A stretch of DNA of 64,000 nucleotides from Paenibacillus xylanivorans (GCF_001280595.1 NZ_LITU01000040.1:102235-166234), one strand, 5' to 3'. Positions 50,414 through 59,954 are shown, counted from the stretch's first letter. Made by a program: numbers and translations. Notes: a model not told the origin generated them from the sequence alone.

Positions 50414-50860
50414 TTACATATCCGATGGAAGTTCATTTTCTGTTACATTCTGAACAGGATAATCAAGGCCGGCCCACAGCCTGTTAATGATGTTGTCACT
50501 GGTTATTCTACCTTTAAATCCGGTCGAAGTTGTAAGTGTCCCTCTCTCATACATATATACAAGTCTGGAGCCGTCATTCTTATTAAATATAATGGAATAA
50601 TCTCCATCTAAAGATAATCCTTCGTCCTTCGGCTTTATTTCACTTAAGTTGGTTAATACGTGAGCGATATCTTTTGTTTCAGTTATATTAATCATTTGGA
50701 GATCACCGTCATTAGAAGGTAAAACAAAATTATATATTTCAGCATTAACAACTTCGTCAGGCTTTATTAATACAATGCTTTCGTCTCTAACTTCTGTTAA
50801 AGAAACAATGAGAAGAACCACAGCAATACAAAAAACAAATATTAAATATCGCTTTTTCAT
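50414..50860 (-). CDS. Membrane-anchored protein of unknown function
   Basis: 148 residues: KKR, then a hydrophobic anchor (YLIFVFCIAVVLLIVSL), then a beta-rich extracytoplasmic domain (DGDYSIIFNKNDGSRLVYMY). No named family. It lies 26 bp upstream of a GNAT gene on the same strand and may be co-transcribed with it. Confidence 0.65.
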   Translation of the reverse strand: MKKRYLIFVFCIAVVLLIVSLTEVRDESIVLIKPDEVVNAEIYNFVLPSNDGDLQMINITETKDIAHVLTNLSEIKPKDEGLSLDGDYSIIFNKNDGSRLVYMYERGTLTTSTGFKGRITSDNIINRLWAGLDYPVQNVTENELPSDM

Positions 50861-50942
50861 ACTATTTCACCTCCAACGATAACAGCTTGATTCAACCTAA
50901 ATCATCTTCCCCACAATCGCTTCTCTAGCATAATACGTGTGA

Positions 50943-51740
50943 TTAACTCCAGTCACCGAAATGCTTCTCAAGGAACCTTACTTCATTCTCATAATGAGCC
51001 AAATGACCCTCTTCAATCATTTTGATAAAAGCAGTCTCCCCAGACGCAGCCCGATCAGATAATGTAGTACACATGAAATGAATTCGAGAAATCACCCACT
51101 CCTTCAAATCTGTCGGCACGTCCATACCATAAGCATTAAAAAATAACGCTATACGTCTTTTCCGCTCAGATGCATGATCCTGTTTACGATATGGAACGAC
51201 TTCCCTTTCATCTTTACCCGGTGAAAAACCCGCTAGTGGGACAGAGGTATACAAGCTGTAAACGATATCCCATAGACGCGGACCAGGCCCTGCCATGTCA
51301 AAATCAATGATTCCTACAGGAAGTCGATCTTTAAACACAACGTTATACAATGCAAAATCGTTATGGCAGACTACTTCTTCCTTTGAAGATATCCTTGGAC
51401 AGGTATTGGAAGACTCGGTACATGTGATAAATCCCACTGTAGCATCATGATAGCTTTTTAAAAGTTTCGCTACTTTGTCTAAGGTCTCATCAGACCACAT
51501 ATAACTTTCAATCTCAGGATAGTCATTTCCCGGAACTACACCATCCAGGTAAGAAAGAATTTCTCTACCCTGCTCATCTACTCCCAAATATCTAGGGGAA
51601 TACGCATAGCCCACCTTTTCAAGGTGCATAAGCAATTCATATACATACGGATTCGGTATTGCTTCACGCCGAACTGTGCTCCCAACTTTTACAACCTTGT
51701 TCACATTGCCTCCGTTCAGAATCTCCTCGTGTTCCCGCAA
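50943..51740 (-). CDS. Phosphotransferase family protein (APH/choline-kinase-like)
   Basis: 265 residues; the catalytic loop VVCHNDFALYNVVF (Brenner motif, Asp at about residue 142) and the metal-binding IIDFDMAGPGPRLWDI. VVKVGSTVRREA is at the N-terminus. The family phosphorylates aminoglycosides, macrolides or small metabolites. The usual HGD is HND. Target unknown. GAGGAG lies before the start. Confidence 0.85.
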   Translation of the reverse strand: MREHEEILNGGNVNKVVKVGSTVRREAIPNPYVYELLMHLEKVGYAYSPRYLGVDEQGREILSYLDGVVPGNDYPEIESYMWSDETLDKVAKLLKSYHDATVGFITCTESSNTCPRISSKEEVVCHNDFALYNVVFKDRLPVGIIDFDMAGPGPRLWDIVYSLYTSVPLAGFSPGKDEREVVPYRKQDHASERKRRIALFFNAYGMDVPTDLKEWVISRIHFMCTTLSDRAASGETAFIKMIEEGHLAHYENEVRFLEKHFGDWS

Positions 51741-51752
51741 AATGAACTCCTC

Positions 51753-52031
51753 CTATGGTCGGTTTTGGGTATATCTATTGGTTTTATCCTTTCTGGAATT
51801 CCCCGGGAATCCGGCAACCAATAGTACAAAGCCGACCAAGAATAATAAATATACGAGTATACCCGAAAAACCATTATCGCTAGCTGGTATTAACTCACGC
51901 GCTTTCCCACCTGAAGCATAACCAGCTTCTACTATCGCTATGGATATTCTATCCGAAATTCTATCTAGGGTTGAAATAAAAACGCTGCTAACCATTAGAA
52001 CCGCACCCAGGATTTTATTTGTATTGTTCAT
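51753..52031 (-). CDS. Small membrane protein of unknown function
   Basis: 92 residues with two membrane segments (KILGAVLMVSSVFIS and GILVYLLFLVGFVLLVAG) and a basic tail. AGGAGG stands 6-7 bases before the ATG; a longer frame above is unsupported. It ends 12 bp before the phosphotransferase gene and probably shares its transcript. Confidence 0.65.
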   Translation of the reverse strand: MNNTNKILGAVLMVSSVFISTLDRISDRISIAIVEAGYASGGKARELIPASDNGFSGILVYLLFLVGFVLLVAGFPGNSRKDKTNRYTQNRP

Positions 52032-52096
52032 GAGCTGCCTCCTATTTCCGTTTATGATTATAATCATTTTTAATGCCAAGCCTCGTCAACTGGTTC

Positions 52097-52903
52097 TTAT
52101 CTTTCAGACCACGCGGTTCGGACATATCCCAACTTCATTCCAACATGCTCCATATTTCGATGGCTTTGTGATAAAAAGGAACATTGCCCCACCACCAGAT
52201 TACATTCCTTATTCATGGCTTCCGTTATTCTCCTATTCAAAAGCTGCTGATGTACACCCTGATTTCTAAACTCAGGTAATGTTGCTGCAAAGGTTAAGGA
52301 AGCCTTTTGATTTTTAATAAACAGAACACTTACCGCTGCTGGGATGTCATTGACATATGCGATGTAAAATTTCCATTCTGGACGATGATAAAGAACCTTA
52401 TTATTCTGCGCGACATAAGGGATACCGTCATCCGACAAACCGGTCCCCCTGCAATGGATGGTAGCGTACAGGTCGAATTGATCCTCTTCGAGTTCTTGAA
52501 TTCGGATATGATCTAAGTGATTGTTTTTTTCTTCAGGTTTGATGACTAGGGATGAATGAAATCCCGATGCATACAGACCTAAGTCGGTTAAGCGTTTCAG
52601 AAAGTTCTGATCCACCACGCTTGGAATGACTTCGATCTGAATCTTCCGATCTCGCTGTCTATAAAAATCGATGATAGCATCCATGTGTTCCATATCATTA
52701 TTTGTTAAGCCCTTCACCGTATTGAAAGTGGGCCATGGCATGGTCTTACTGTAGAAGCAGATGGCATTTCCAAATTGCTGAATCTCAATTCCTTCCGGAT
52801 TGTTGTCCCGACCTTGTATAGCAAGCATGCGATCTGTCATATAATCGATTTCCGAGATTTCAATTTCTTTAATTAAATCTAAAGATGGAATTAGTGTATT
52901 CAT
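52097..52903 (-). CDS. GNAT family N-acetyltransferase (two-domain)
   Basis: 268 residues, longer than a single GNAT domain. The C-terminal half carries motif A FAATLPEFRNQGVHQQLLNR and a Q-x-x-x-E-type region (CSFLSQSHRNMEHVGMKLGY). The N-terminal half looks like a degenerate second copy. GGAGG stands 7 bases before the ATG. Acceptor unknown. Confidence 0.82.
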   Translation of the reverse strand: MNTLIPSLDLIKEIEISEIDYMTDRMLAIQGRDNNPEGIEIQQFGNAICFYSKTMPWPTFNTVKGLTNNDMEHMDAIIDFYRQRDRKIQIEVIPSVVDQNFLKRLTDLGLYASGFHSSLVIKPEEKNNHLDHIRIQELEEDQFDLYATIHCRGTGLSDDGIPYVAQNNKVLYHRPEWKFYIAYVNDIPAAVSVLFIKNQKASLTFAATLPEFRNQGVHQQLLNRRITEAMNKECNLVVGQCSFLSQSHRNMEHVGMKLGYVRTAWSER

Positions 52904-53056
52904 ATCTTCACCTCCAATATATAACAACAGAATTTGCATATGGTCTTAGAGAATCAGGTCGGAACTCAGCCGAATTCTAACAATCGACCCATGACAGTAA
53001 AGCTTTTTTACCCGGTTTAATTTTCAATATGTATTCCTCCGCGTTGAATTTGAAAT

Positions 53057-53611
53057 TTATTCTTTCATTTTATTTCTCACTATTCCGTAGTAAATCAGAT
53101 CCTCATACCGGTCTTCTTTCTTGACATGATCCACCAGCACCCCTTCTTTCTTCATGCCAATTTTCTGTATTACTTGTCCGGATGCCGGGTTAGAAGCAAA
53201 GTGTCGCGCATATACCTTATGATATTTTCTCACATCAAAAGCGAAGTCCAAGATCGCCTTGGCAGCTTCCGTTGCATAACCTTTTCCCCAAAACGGCTGA
53301 CCCACCCAATAAGATAACTCACCGTTATCGTAACGTTGTTGATTAGATAATGCTATTGCCCCATATAAATCACCTGTTTCCCTATCACAAATAGCAAATT
53401 CGTATAACTTATCCGCATTAAAATTTTCGCTATGGTGTTCTATCCATGACAAAGCACAATCTAATGTATATGGGTAGGGTAGTGTGAGTGTGCTCTTATA
53501 TATGTTGTAGTCATTACATAGTCTGGTAACGGTTTCAGCATCTGCTTTCGTAAATAATCTTAACAGTAACCTCTCTGTGGTCATCGTTTTATTGATATCG
53601 TCGTACACCAT
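53057..53611 (-). CDS. GNAT family N-acetyltransferase (RimJ/RimL-like)
   Basis: 184 residues: TERLLLRLFTKADAETVTRL, YWVGQPFWGKGYATEAAKAI (motif A, W-G-x-G-x-A) and SNPASGQVIQKIGMKKEGVL. This is the signature order of ribosomal-protein and antibiotic acetyltransferases. AAGGTGG precedes the ATG. Substrate unknown. Confidence 0.87.
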   Translation of the reverse strand: MVYDDINKTMTTERLLLRLFTKADAETVTRLCNDYNIYKSTLTLPYPYTLDCALSWIEHHSENFNADKLYEFAICDRETGDLYGAIALSNQQRYDNGELSYWVGQPFWGKGYATEAAKAILDFAFDVRKYHKVYARHFASNPASGQVIQKIGMKKEGVLVDHVKKEDRYEDLIYYGIVRNKMKE

Positions 53612-53764
53612 GCTATCCCACCTTTTTTATTAAAATGGATCATTATGCCTCCAAAATGGCTACTAATCGACCGCTTATATAGATATTGGATTCATTTAAA
53701 TATCCTCTTAGTTTCTTAATCTTATTCTGTTAAAGGAGTTGAAAAAATTACATGAGTCATATAA

Positions 53765-54163
53765 TCAAACTATCATTCCTATTGTATCGATTACGTTATA
53801 TTTTTTAAAATCATTTAAAATAGTTTGTGGTAAATAGTCATATAACTCTGATCGGGTTGCCCACATATACTCGCTATGTTTTTCTGAAAGTATCACTTGA
53901 TCATCTATTGCTCTGCACAAATATGTCAGTAATACGATCTGTCTATGCGGATCCGTAAAAAAAGTAGCAGCAAATAGTAACTTCTCAACACTCACTTTAA
54001 GCCCAGCTTCTTCTTTCACTTCACGAGTCAAAGCTCCTTCTAGTTCTTCTCCAAAATCGATCTTTCCACCAACGGTTTCCCAGCTCCCAGCGGCAACTTC
54101 ATCTGCACTTGAACGTTTTAATATCAATACCCTGCCTTTATTTTCAATGACTCCCTTAACCAC
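53765..54163 (-). CDS. Nudix hydrolase, 5' end uncertain
   Basis: 132 residues with the Nudix box GKIDFGEELEGALTREVKEE AGL (~residue 33-55). The nearest start in this frame is GTG with no ribosome site; TGA lies eight codons upstream. GGGTGAAGG just above fits a TTG (or ATG) that opens a different frame, MKNNIVCCG, which is one base off. So a frameshift near 54163 is possible. Follows another Nudix gene by 40 bp. Confidence 0.78.
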   Translation of the reverse strand: MVKGVIENKGRVLILKRSSADEVAAGSWETVGGKIDFGEELEGALTREVKEEAGLKVSVEKLLFAATFFTDPHRQIVLLTYLCRAIDDQVILSEKHSEYMWATRSELYDYLPQTILNDFKKYNVIDTIGMIV

Positions 54164-54203
54164 AACAAACGATGTTGTTTTTCAAGATACCTTCACCCAT
54201 ATG

Positions 54204-54605
54204 TTATTCAGAGAACTCAACTAAAATGGGATGAGTGCTCTCATCCAATGCTTTGTGAATTCTCTCCTTGAAATTCCCCCAGGTTATCATTTCATTGGCT
54301 TGTTCTAATGTAAAGAAACCAACCTCATCACTTTCAATACTTGTAGTTAGAGTTCCTCCAATCGGTTTTCCAGTGAATATATTGTTACATACTCCCCGCG
54401 TAGTATTCTGATATAGGCCACAAAACTTAATAAGTTCAATATCAATGCCAGTCTCTTCCTTCACCTCTCGAATAGCAGCTTGTGTGATGGTCTCGCCTAC
54501 TTCCACACAGCCTTGAGGCATTTCCCAGCCTCTCCGTCCCTTCATAAGTAAGATTTCATCGTTCTCATTAAGGACAATCACACTTGCAGACACAATAAAT
54601 TTCAT
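54204..54605 (-). CDS. Nudix hydrolase
   Basis: 133 residues; Nudix box GCVEVGETITQAAIREVKEE TGI at about residues 32-54, preceded by EILLMKGRRGWEMPQ. Family hydrolyses nucleoside-diphosphate-linked compounds. A close relative is at 58408-58815. AGGGG stands 8 bases before the ATG. Substrate unknown. Confidence 0.88.
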   Translation of the reverse strand: MKFIVSASVIVLNENDEILLMKGRRGWEMPQGCVEVGETITQAAIREVKEETGIDIELIKFCGLYQNTTRGVCNNIFTGKPIGGTLTTSIESDEVGFFTLEQANEMITWGNFKERIHKALDESTHPILVEFSE

Positions 54606-54728
54606 TTAAAGACCCCTTTTTATGTTCTAGATTCAATACATCCAAGTAAAATTATAAGCTCCCTTTAATCAAAAGGTCCTCTGCATTCAATTAGCAATAA
54701 CAAAGTGCAATCCGTGAACCCACAGTTC

Positions 54729-55616
54729 TTATCCCCCTTCCCTTCGGACCGTTCCAAATGAAATCTTCATGCTGGCTGCATAAGTCAACCAAGATTCTTC
54801 ATCAAATACTTTGGAGAGTGTTAATTCAGCTTCATACTGCGCCTTTGCTTCATTTTGGGTTATGCCCCGAGTTGATAAGCATTTGGTTACCTCTACTGAA
54901 TCTCCAGGATCCTGTCCTATACCTTCTTCTTTCAGTGAGTGATAGAGAATGTTTTTTCTGGCAGAGTCCAGGTTTTGATCTAGAAAGTTGACCTTATCAC
55001 TCATTCTACATTCCACATTCGTTAATCCTAATTGACTCATTACTATGGGCAATCGCATTCCAATATTTCCATCTTTACCTGTACGTATATGATCTTGTTC
55101 AAATAACCTCTGTAAAACGCCTAGTTTAATGATTTCACTTTGTTCAACGCCTTCCACATGATAGTTCGCCATATTTCCAATCCAGTGAGGTTCAAAACAA
55201 ATGATTCTTCCACCATCCAACACACTTTCAATCATCTTTTGGAGTATTTTCACAGAGTCATCCATATGCAATAAAAAAGCATGACTCAATGCAATGTCAT
55301 ACTTCCTCTCCAATACAACGTCTTCTATATCACAAGTAATAAATTCTGTATCATAAGGAAGTTGGGAGAAAATTGTCTTAGCTTCATTGATTAATGTTTC
55401 ACCCTTATCTAATCCAGTGTAGGTTGACCCTTTTGGTAACAAAGGTAGCAGTTTAAGACCCAAATAACCAAACCCGCACCCATAATCAATAACGCTTAGA
55501 GGTTTATCTATCTTCCAAACAAATTGCACTAAAAATTGTAGGTAATCGTCATTGTAATAAAGCCATCTCGTATTTTTTAGGTATTCAATTTTATTATCCC
55601 AATAATATTCAGACAT
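54729..55616 (-). CDS. Class I SAM-dependent methyltransferase
   Basis: 295 residues; the SAM-binding motif I VIDYGCGFGYLGLKLLP is at about residue 42, with TYTGLDKGETLI, FITCDIEDVV and YDIALSHAFLLHM as motifs post-I to III. The C-terminal ~100 residues are extra and may set specificity. AAAGGAG precedes the ATG. Substrate unknown; the setting among detoxification genes is the only clue. Confidence 0.87.
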   Translation of the reverse strand: MSEYYWDNKIEYLKNTRWLYYNDDYLQFLVQFVWKIDKPLSVIDYGCGFGYLGLKLLPLLPKGSTYTGLDKGETLINEAKTIFSQLPYDTEFITCDIEDVVLERKYDIALSHAFLLHMDDSVKILQKMIESVLDGGRIICFEPHWIGNMANYHVEGVEQSEIIKLGVLQRLFEQDHIRTGKDGNIGMRLPIVMSQLGLTNVECRMSDKVNFLDQNLDSARKNILYHSLKEEGIGQDPGDSVEVTKCLSTRGITQNEAKAQYEAELTLSKVFDEESWLTYAASMKISFGTVRREGG

Positions 55617-55634
55617 TCGATTGCTCCTTTTGGT

Positions 55635-56066
55635 TTATAGTTTCTTTTGAAGCAATACTTCTTCTGTTCTCGCATAGTTTGATTTTACGTATGTCTTTAT
55701 AGCCATTTCATTTCTTTGGCCTGTCAGAATCTTTACATTGGTAACACCTCGTTCTCTAAGTTCCTCCTCTATAAAAGCAATTAGCAACGTAGCCAATCCT
55801 CTTCTCCGGGCAGCTTCGGCAATATACATTTCTGTGATTTCTCCCTGGAGTCCACGATAACAAAAAGATTTAAAATATTGAGCACAAGCGAACCCAACTG
55901 CCTGATCGTCAATTACGGCTAGAGCAATCAACTCATTAGATAAAGCAAGGCTATCTATTACTTCTTCTATGGATGTACCTACTCCATTAAAAGCATCATT
56001 GAGCTTTAGAAGCTCCTCTGCATCAGTTGCGTTAGCCCATCGTATATGAATGTGCTCTTCTTTCAT
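55635..56066 (-). CDS. GNAT family N-acetyltransferase
   Basis: 143 residues; EITEMYIAEAARRRGLATLL (motif A, R-R-x-G-L-A) at about residue 80 and NEMAIKTYVKSNYA. It begins KEEHIHIRWANATDAEELLK. GGAGG stands 7 bases before the ATG at 56066. It resembles AAC(6')-like chromosomal acetyltransferases, but aminoglycoside use is unproven. Confidence 0.85.
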   Translation of the reverse strand: MKEEHIHIRWANATDAEELLKLNDAFNGVGTSIEEVIDSLALSNELIALAVIDDQAVGFACAQYFKSFCYRGLQGEITEMYIAEAARRRGLATLLIAFIEEELRERGVTNVKILTGQRNEMAIKTYVKSNYARTEEVLLQKKL

Positions 56067-56099
56067 CACGTGACCTCCAATAATAACAGTGAACAGGAA

Positions 56100-56522
56100 T
56101 TAATGATTCGGATAGGTTTCTTTCAAGAACCTGATGGATTGGTTGATCAGAGCTTGTAATACATCTGTATGGATATCTGCAACTTTATTGATGTATACAC
56201 ATGCTTTTCCTGTCGTATGTTTTCCAAAGTCCTTTAATAAATTCTCTCGCTCTGTGTCACCTGTCGCAAAATACAAACTGATTTTTGCTTTTCGGGGAGA
56301 AAAACCCACCAGTGGTGCATCTCCTTCGTGACCAGAATCATATTTGTAATGATAGGCGCCGAATCCAATAATACTCGGTCCCCACATCTTTGCTTTATAC
56401 CCTGTTGTTTCAGTGAAAATATCTAATAGCTGATACGCGTCTTCACGTTTTTTGGGACTATCAACACTTTCAATAAATTCAATGACGCTGTTGTCTGTTT
56501 CTTTTGTTTTAAGTTTGTACAT
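56100..56522 (-). CDS. DUF1801 domain-containing protein
   Basis: 140 residues: YQLLDIFTETTGYKAKMWGP, IIGFGAYHYKYDSG and GFSPRKAKISLYFATGD, matching DUF1801/YdhG-like small proteins of unknown function. GGGAG precedes the ATG. It ends 33 bp before the GNAT gene and is probably on the same transcript. Confidence 0.85.
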   Translation of the reverse strand: MYKLKTKETDNSVIEFIESVDSPKKREDAYQLLDIFTETTGYKAKMWGPSIIGFGAYHYKYDSGHEGDAPLVGFSPRKAKISLYFATGDTERENLLKDFGKHTTGKACVYINKVADIHTDVLQALINQSIRFLKETYPNH

Positions 56523-56537
56523 TGATAAAATCTCCCT

Positions 56538-56768
56538 TTATATCTTTCGTAGTTGTAACACGTTAAACAGACTTAATATCAGACCAACAATCAGAAACAA
56601 TATCCATTGTTCGTAACTAATGATTAGAATCAGTTCCCAAAAGCTTGCCGGCCCGGAGTTTGGTTCATCACTGAAGGGATAGGCAAAAATAGCTGGTAGT
56701 ACTCCAAGGGCTATAAAAACTATCCCGATGATCAAAGAAAGAAAATAAACAGTTCTCTTCAACGTCAT
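56538..56768 (-). CDS. Small two-helix membrane protein
   Basis: 76 residues with two membrane segments (VYFLSLIIGIVFIALGVLP and QWILFLIVGLILSLFNVL). The start codon overlaps the stop of the broken GNAT gene (GTGATGA), so translation probably depended on that gene; loss of its frame upstream may affect it. No family recognised. Confidence 0.6.
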   Translation of the reverse strand: MTLKRTVYFLSLIIGIVFIALGVLPAIFAYPFSDEPNSGPASFWELILIISYEQWILFLIVGLILSLFNVLQLRKI

Positions 56769-57190
56769 CACGCCCTCAAATAATCAGGAAGTCTTATCAT
56801 GAAGCGTTCACTATTTCTATTAAATTGATATTGTTCATATAATTCATGTGCATCTAATGTTCCGAGTAACCCCATTAAATCTTTAAAGCGATCCAATTGT
56901 GTTATCACTTCAATTAGTTTCTTACCAAGTCCTTGGCCCCTATATTCCTCATGAATAAAAACATCACAAAGCCAATACATTGTCGCATCATCTGTGACAA
57001 CCCTTGCAAAACCAACTTGAACTTCTTCTTAATAAACACCAAAACATATTGAAGAATGGATAGACTTTTCAATTTTTTCATCGGATCTCTTATTGGCCCA
57101 ATAGCTTCTAGATAAGAAACCCTTTACCGCATGGATCTCCATAAGTTCTTTGTTATCACTGATAAGATATTCTCCATATATAAAATCCAT
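56768..57190 (-). pseudogene. GNAT acetyltransferase with a premature stop
   Basis: The frame from ATG 57190 (GGAG 8 bases upstream) reads MDFIYGEYLISDNKELMEIH to CFGVY, then TAA at 57029-57031. It continues in the same frame as EEVQVGFARVVTDDATMYWL, motif A DVFIHEEYRGQGLGKKLIEV and on to 56768. The 140-residue gene is intact except for this one nonsense codon. An inner ATG could give a 70-residue product. Confidence 0.78.
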
Positions 57191-57243
57191 CAATCCAGCT
57201 CCTATCAAATATTTTTGTGAAGATTCGTTGATTTCTACTCATG

Positions 57244-57684
57244 CTAATATATCATTATGCCTTCGATTTCCCTTATCATTAGTATTTCTTGATTATCTGT
57301 TGTTTTAATGATTCCCTCTTTTTCATGAGTAATTGTTACTAGCCATTCTTTATTATTTTTATAAAAACATAGATCTTCTAGTAATTCTGGTTGTAACCAT
57401 TCATATAGTCTATCGACTTTTCTTAATAAGATCTGTTTCAATTCCTCGTTACAATCAAAATAAAAAACATCTGCGTAATGGCCAAATAATTGCGTCCCGG
57501 GCCATCCCTCCTGCTTTTTAATCTCTTTAATATAAGGCTTTATTTCTTCAATAAATCTTTTTCCATCTTCATTTAATTCAATTTGATCTCTTTTGACCAA
57601 TATGAACTCATCACACAGGCTAAAAGCCAGAGATACCAATTGTTTATATGCTACTCCTGTTGGTTCTTCTAGGATTTGTATCAT
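57244..57684 (-). CDS. Conserved protein of unknown function
   Basis: 146 residues: MIQILEEPTGVAYKQLVSLA, ELNEDGKRFIEEIKPYIKEI and GWPGTQLFGHYADVFYFDCN. I have seen similar small proteins in Bacillales but know no function. AAAGGAG precedes the ATG. No catalytic motif stands out. Confidence 0.65.
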   Translation of the reverse strand: MIQILEEPTGVAYKQLVSLAFSLCDEFILVKRDQIELNEDGKRFIEEIKPYIKEIKKQEGWPGTQLFGHYADVFYFDCNEELKQILLRKVDRLYEWLQPELLEDLCFYKNNKEWLVTITHEKEGIIKTTDNQEILMIREIEGIMIY

Positions 57685-57726
57685 TTAATTCTCCTTTTTT
57701 CAGATCATTATTACTTTGTGTTGATA

Positions 57727-58235
57727 TCAATCGTATTGCCAAACTAGCTGTCCTTTCCTGACTTTGGCTGCATATATGATTTGACCAGTGTGATAGTGAA
57801 TTTCTCTTACCATTGCTATCATTAGATTCAAAACCGTTGTTTCATTATTTACTTGACTGAATATAAGAGGGGACGATTAGTGAAAGGTTGAGATAACAAC
57901 AAATTTGGGTTGAAACTGAGGTGTTCGAGATATTGAATGATAATATCGAATGATTCCTTAGTCATGTTATAGGCTTCTTCTATCGACATTTTAAGCCCAT
58001 ATTCAAACTCCTTATCCCTGTCTCTTGAATCAGCAATATCATAAAATATCGTTTCAATTCTTGAGTGAACACAACCTCTTATATGTGCAACCAGATTTGC
58101 AATACTATTACTTTCTTGATTTGGTGACCAGGTGATATCTTCTTCTGATAATTGTGAGATTGCTTGGAGAGTCCATTTACCTTCAGACTTAAATTTAACT
58201 AACATACTCTGAATTACTTCTAATTCAATTTCCAT
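57727..58235 (-). pseudogene. DinB-family (DUF1572-like) protein, frameshifted
   Basis: From ATG 58235 (GGAG 7 bases upstream) the frame has GKWTLQAISQLSEEDITWSP and IANLVAHIRGCVHSRIETIF, and stops at 57849 just after CCCC (57869-57872). One base off, the text continues IFSQVNNETTVLNLMIAMVR and EIHYHTGQIIYAAKVRKGQL to 57727, the conserved DinB end with its metal-binding His. So a single-base change in the C run broke one gene of about 170 residues. Confidence 0.78.
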
Positions 58236-58407
58236 GAGCACACTCCAGTCTAAAGTTTTTAACTAATCTACTAAATAACCGAAAAAGTATTTCCTTTAAT
58301 TCATTACATCCTTGCGCTGATTTTCTATAACGTTGTTGTTCAGCGAACGGATCGAGTACTTATGCTCGCAGCTGTTAGATTAAGTGTAGTTTCATCGTAG
58401 TCCTTTT

Positions 58408-58815
58408 TTAGAATTCAATATAAAATGGCTGCGAATCTGCCTTTAAACAATATTCTATTCGTTGTTTGAAGTTCTTCAAAGTCACCTTATTTAATGCTTC
58501 TTCTATTGGAAAATATCTTGTCTCCAGGCTTTCACTAGTTACTATGGGTTCTCCCCCAATCGGTCTTGCTAAAAATAATGTATTCACGATTGAACCATCT
58601 ACATTCTGGAATATCCCACAAAATCGAATAATCTCTATATCAATCCCTGATTCTTCTTTTGTCTCCCTGACTGCCGCATCCTGTAAGGATTCTCCTTCTT
58701 CAACTTGCCCTCCTGGCATTTCCCATCCTCTTCGGGGTCCTCGGATTAGCAAAATTTCATTGTTCTCATTCATTACAATCGCTGCCGCTGAAACGATATG
58801 CTTAGGTGGATTCAT
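58408..58815 (-). CDS. Nudix hydrolase
   Basis: 135 residues; EILLIRGPRRGWEMP, then Nudix box GGQVEEGESLQDAAVRETKE ESGI. Closely related to the 54204-54605 protein (GIDIEIIRFCGIFQN versus GIDIELIKFCGLYQN), so a local duplication. GAGAGGA lies about 13 bases before the ATG, farther than usual. Substrate unknown. Confidence 0.87.
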   Translation of the reverse strand: MNPPKHIVSAAAIVMNENNEILLIRGPRRGWEMPGGQVEEGESLQDAAVRETKEESGIDIEIIRFCGIFQNVDGSIVNTLFLARPIGGEPIVTSESLETRYFPIEEALNKVTLKNFKQRIEYCLKADSQPFYIEF

Positions 58816-58902
58816 AGGTATAGATAGTCCTCTCTTGGGGTTATTCGTTTACTTTATCCTTTCCATAATAAAATCCCTTGAGTTGTTCATCAAAAAATGA
58901 TT

Positions 58903-59343
58903 TTAAGTCGTACTGTACAATGGAATACTTCGTTTCTTTATTATTTTATTTATATCTGTTCGTGTAATATATATTTGCTCAAGATCATATTGGATGGTAA
59001 TATCTCTTCTTGAATGAAGTCGAAATGCTATTCCAGCACTGATGTTTGAAGGCGTTTGATGAAGTTCGATAATTGAGGATTCAGGCACAGAATTGATCCA
59101 GCCAACAATTTTGTTAATTTGTTCATCTGTCAATTTAATATCCACAAATGTAATGTTAGGAGTTTTGTGCGAGTAGACTGCTTTTGTCATTTGGGTACTT
59201 TTAATCTGATCAATAGAAATCTCTTTATTCAGCTGCTCATTTTCTTGATTTAGATATTGATAAGAGAAATAAGCTACAAGAAGAAGCACTACTGTGATAA
59301 TGTGCGTTTTCTGTATTTTAATGATATTATTCCCCCATCTCAT
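58903..59343 (-). CDS. Membrane-anchored protein of unknown function
   Basis: 146 residues: N-terminal anchor (THIITVVLLLVAYFSYQYL), then a small extracytoplasmic domain (VDIKLTDEQINKIVGWINSV, SAGIAFRLHSRRDITIQYDL). No ribosome site at the usual distance from the ATG (AGGAG is about 16 bases off). No family recognised. Confidence 0.6.
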   Translation of the reverse strand: MRWGNNIIKIQKTHIITVVLLLVAYFSYQYLNQENEQLNKEISIDQIKSTQMTKAVYSHKTPNITFVDIKLTDEQINKIVGWINSVPESSIIELHQTPSNISAGIAFRLHSRRDITIQYDLEQIYITRTDINKIIKKRSIPLYSTT

Positions 59344-59531
59344 ATAACTTTTTATGAACTCCTCATGACGCCTCTCACCCTTAGATAGCTCTTAGCTCTC
59401 TTATACTCTCTTATCTTAAGGAGCTGGGCGTATTCAGTTAGTTCTTCTAGTCTTAGAAAAGTACTTGTCAAACAAGGGGGCGAACGCCACAGTGTGTATG
59501 GTTTTCATCAATTCACTTTATGTATCACATA

Positions 59532-59954
59532 TCACTTGGTTCCTTCATTGAAGTAAGTGATCTCATTACCGCTAATTAAGTTCCTTATACCCCCTTTATA
59601 AAATGGCATTAATTGATCTGCTTCCTCTATATCTTTCCATGCAATCTCGGAGATTTCATCAGGTCTTACAATTTGTTCAGTACCACCAGTAATTTCAGCC
59701 CTGAAGACTATAAAAATTGCATGTTCATTTAAATGTTCAAATTTACATTCATTTATAGCTACGATGCCATAGACCTTAACATCAAAACCTGTCTCTTCAT
59801 TGGCTTCTCGGATAGCAGCTTGCTCTAATGATTCATCTGGTTCTACTGCTCCTCCTGGTAAAGACCAGCTTGAACGTCCTACATTTTTGACCATTAAGAC
59901 TTTCGATTTTGATTCATCTGTAATTAGAGTGTATGTTACGTTGACTCGTTTCAT
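59532..59954 (-). CDS. Nudix hydrolase
   Basis: 140 residues; SLPGGAVEPDESLEQAAIRE ANEETGF is the Nudix box, with Asp in place of the usual Gly before the first conserved Glu. KVLMVKNVGRSSW leads into it. AAAGGAGAGAGG precedes the ATG. Substrate unknown; not especially close to the other Nudix genes here. Confidence 0.87.
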   Translation of the reverse strand: MKRVNVTYTLITDESKSKVLMVKNVGRSSWSLPGGAVEPDESLEQAAIREANEETGFDVKVYGIVAINECKFEHLNEHAIFIVFRAEITGGTEQIVRPDEISEIAWKDIEEADQLMPFYKGGIRNLISGNEITYFNEGTK

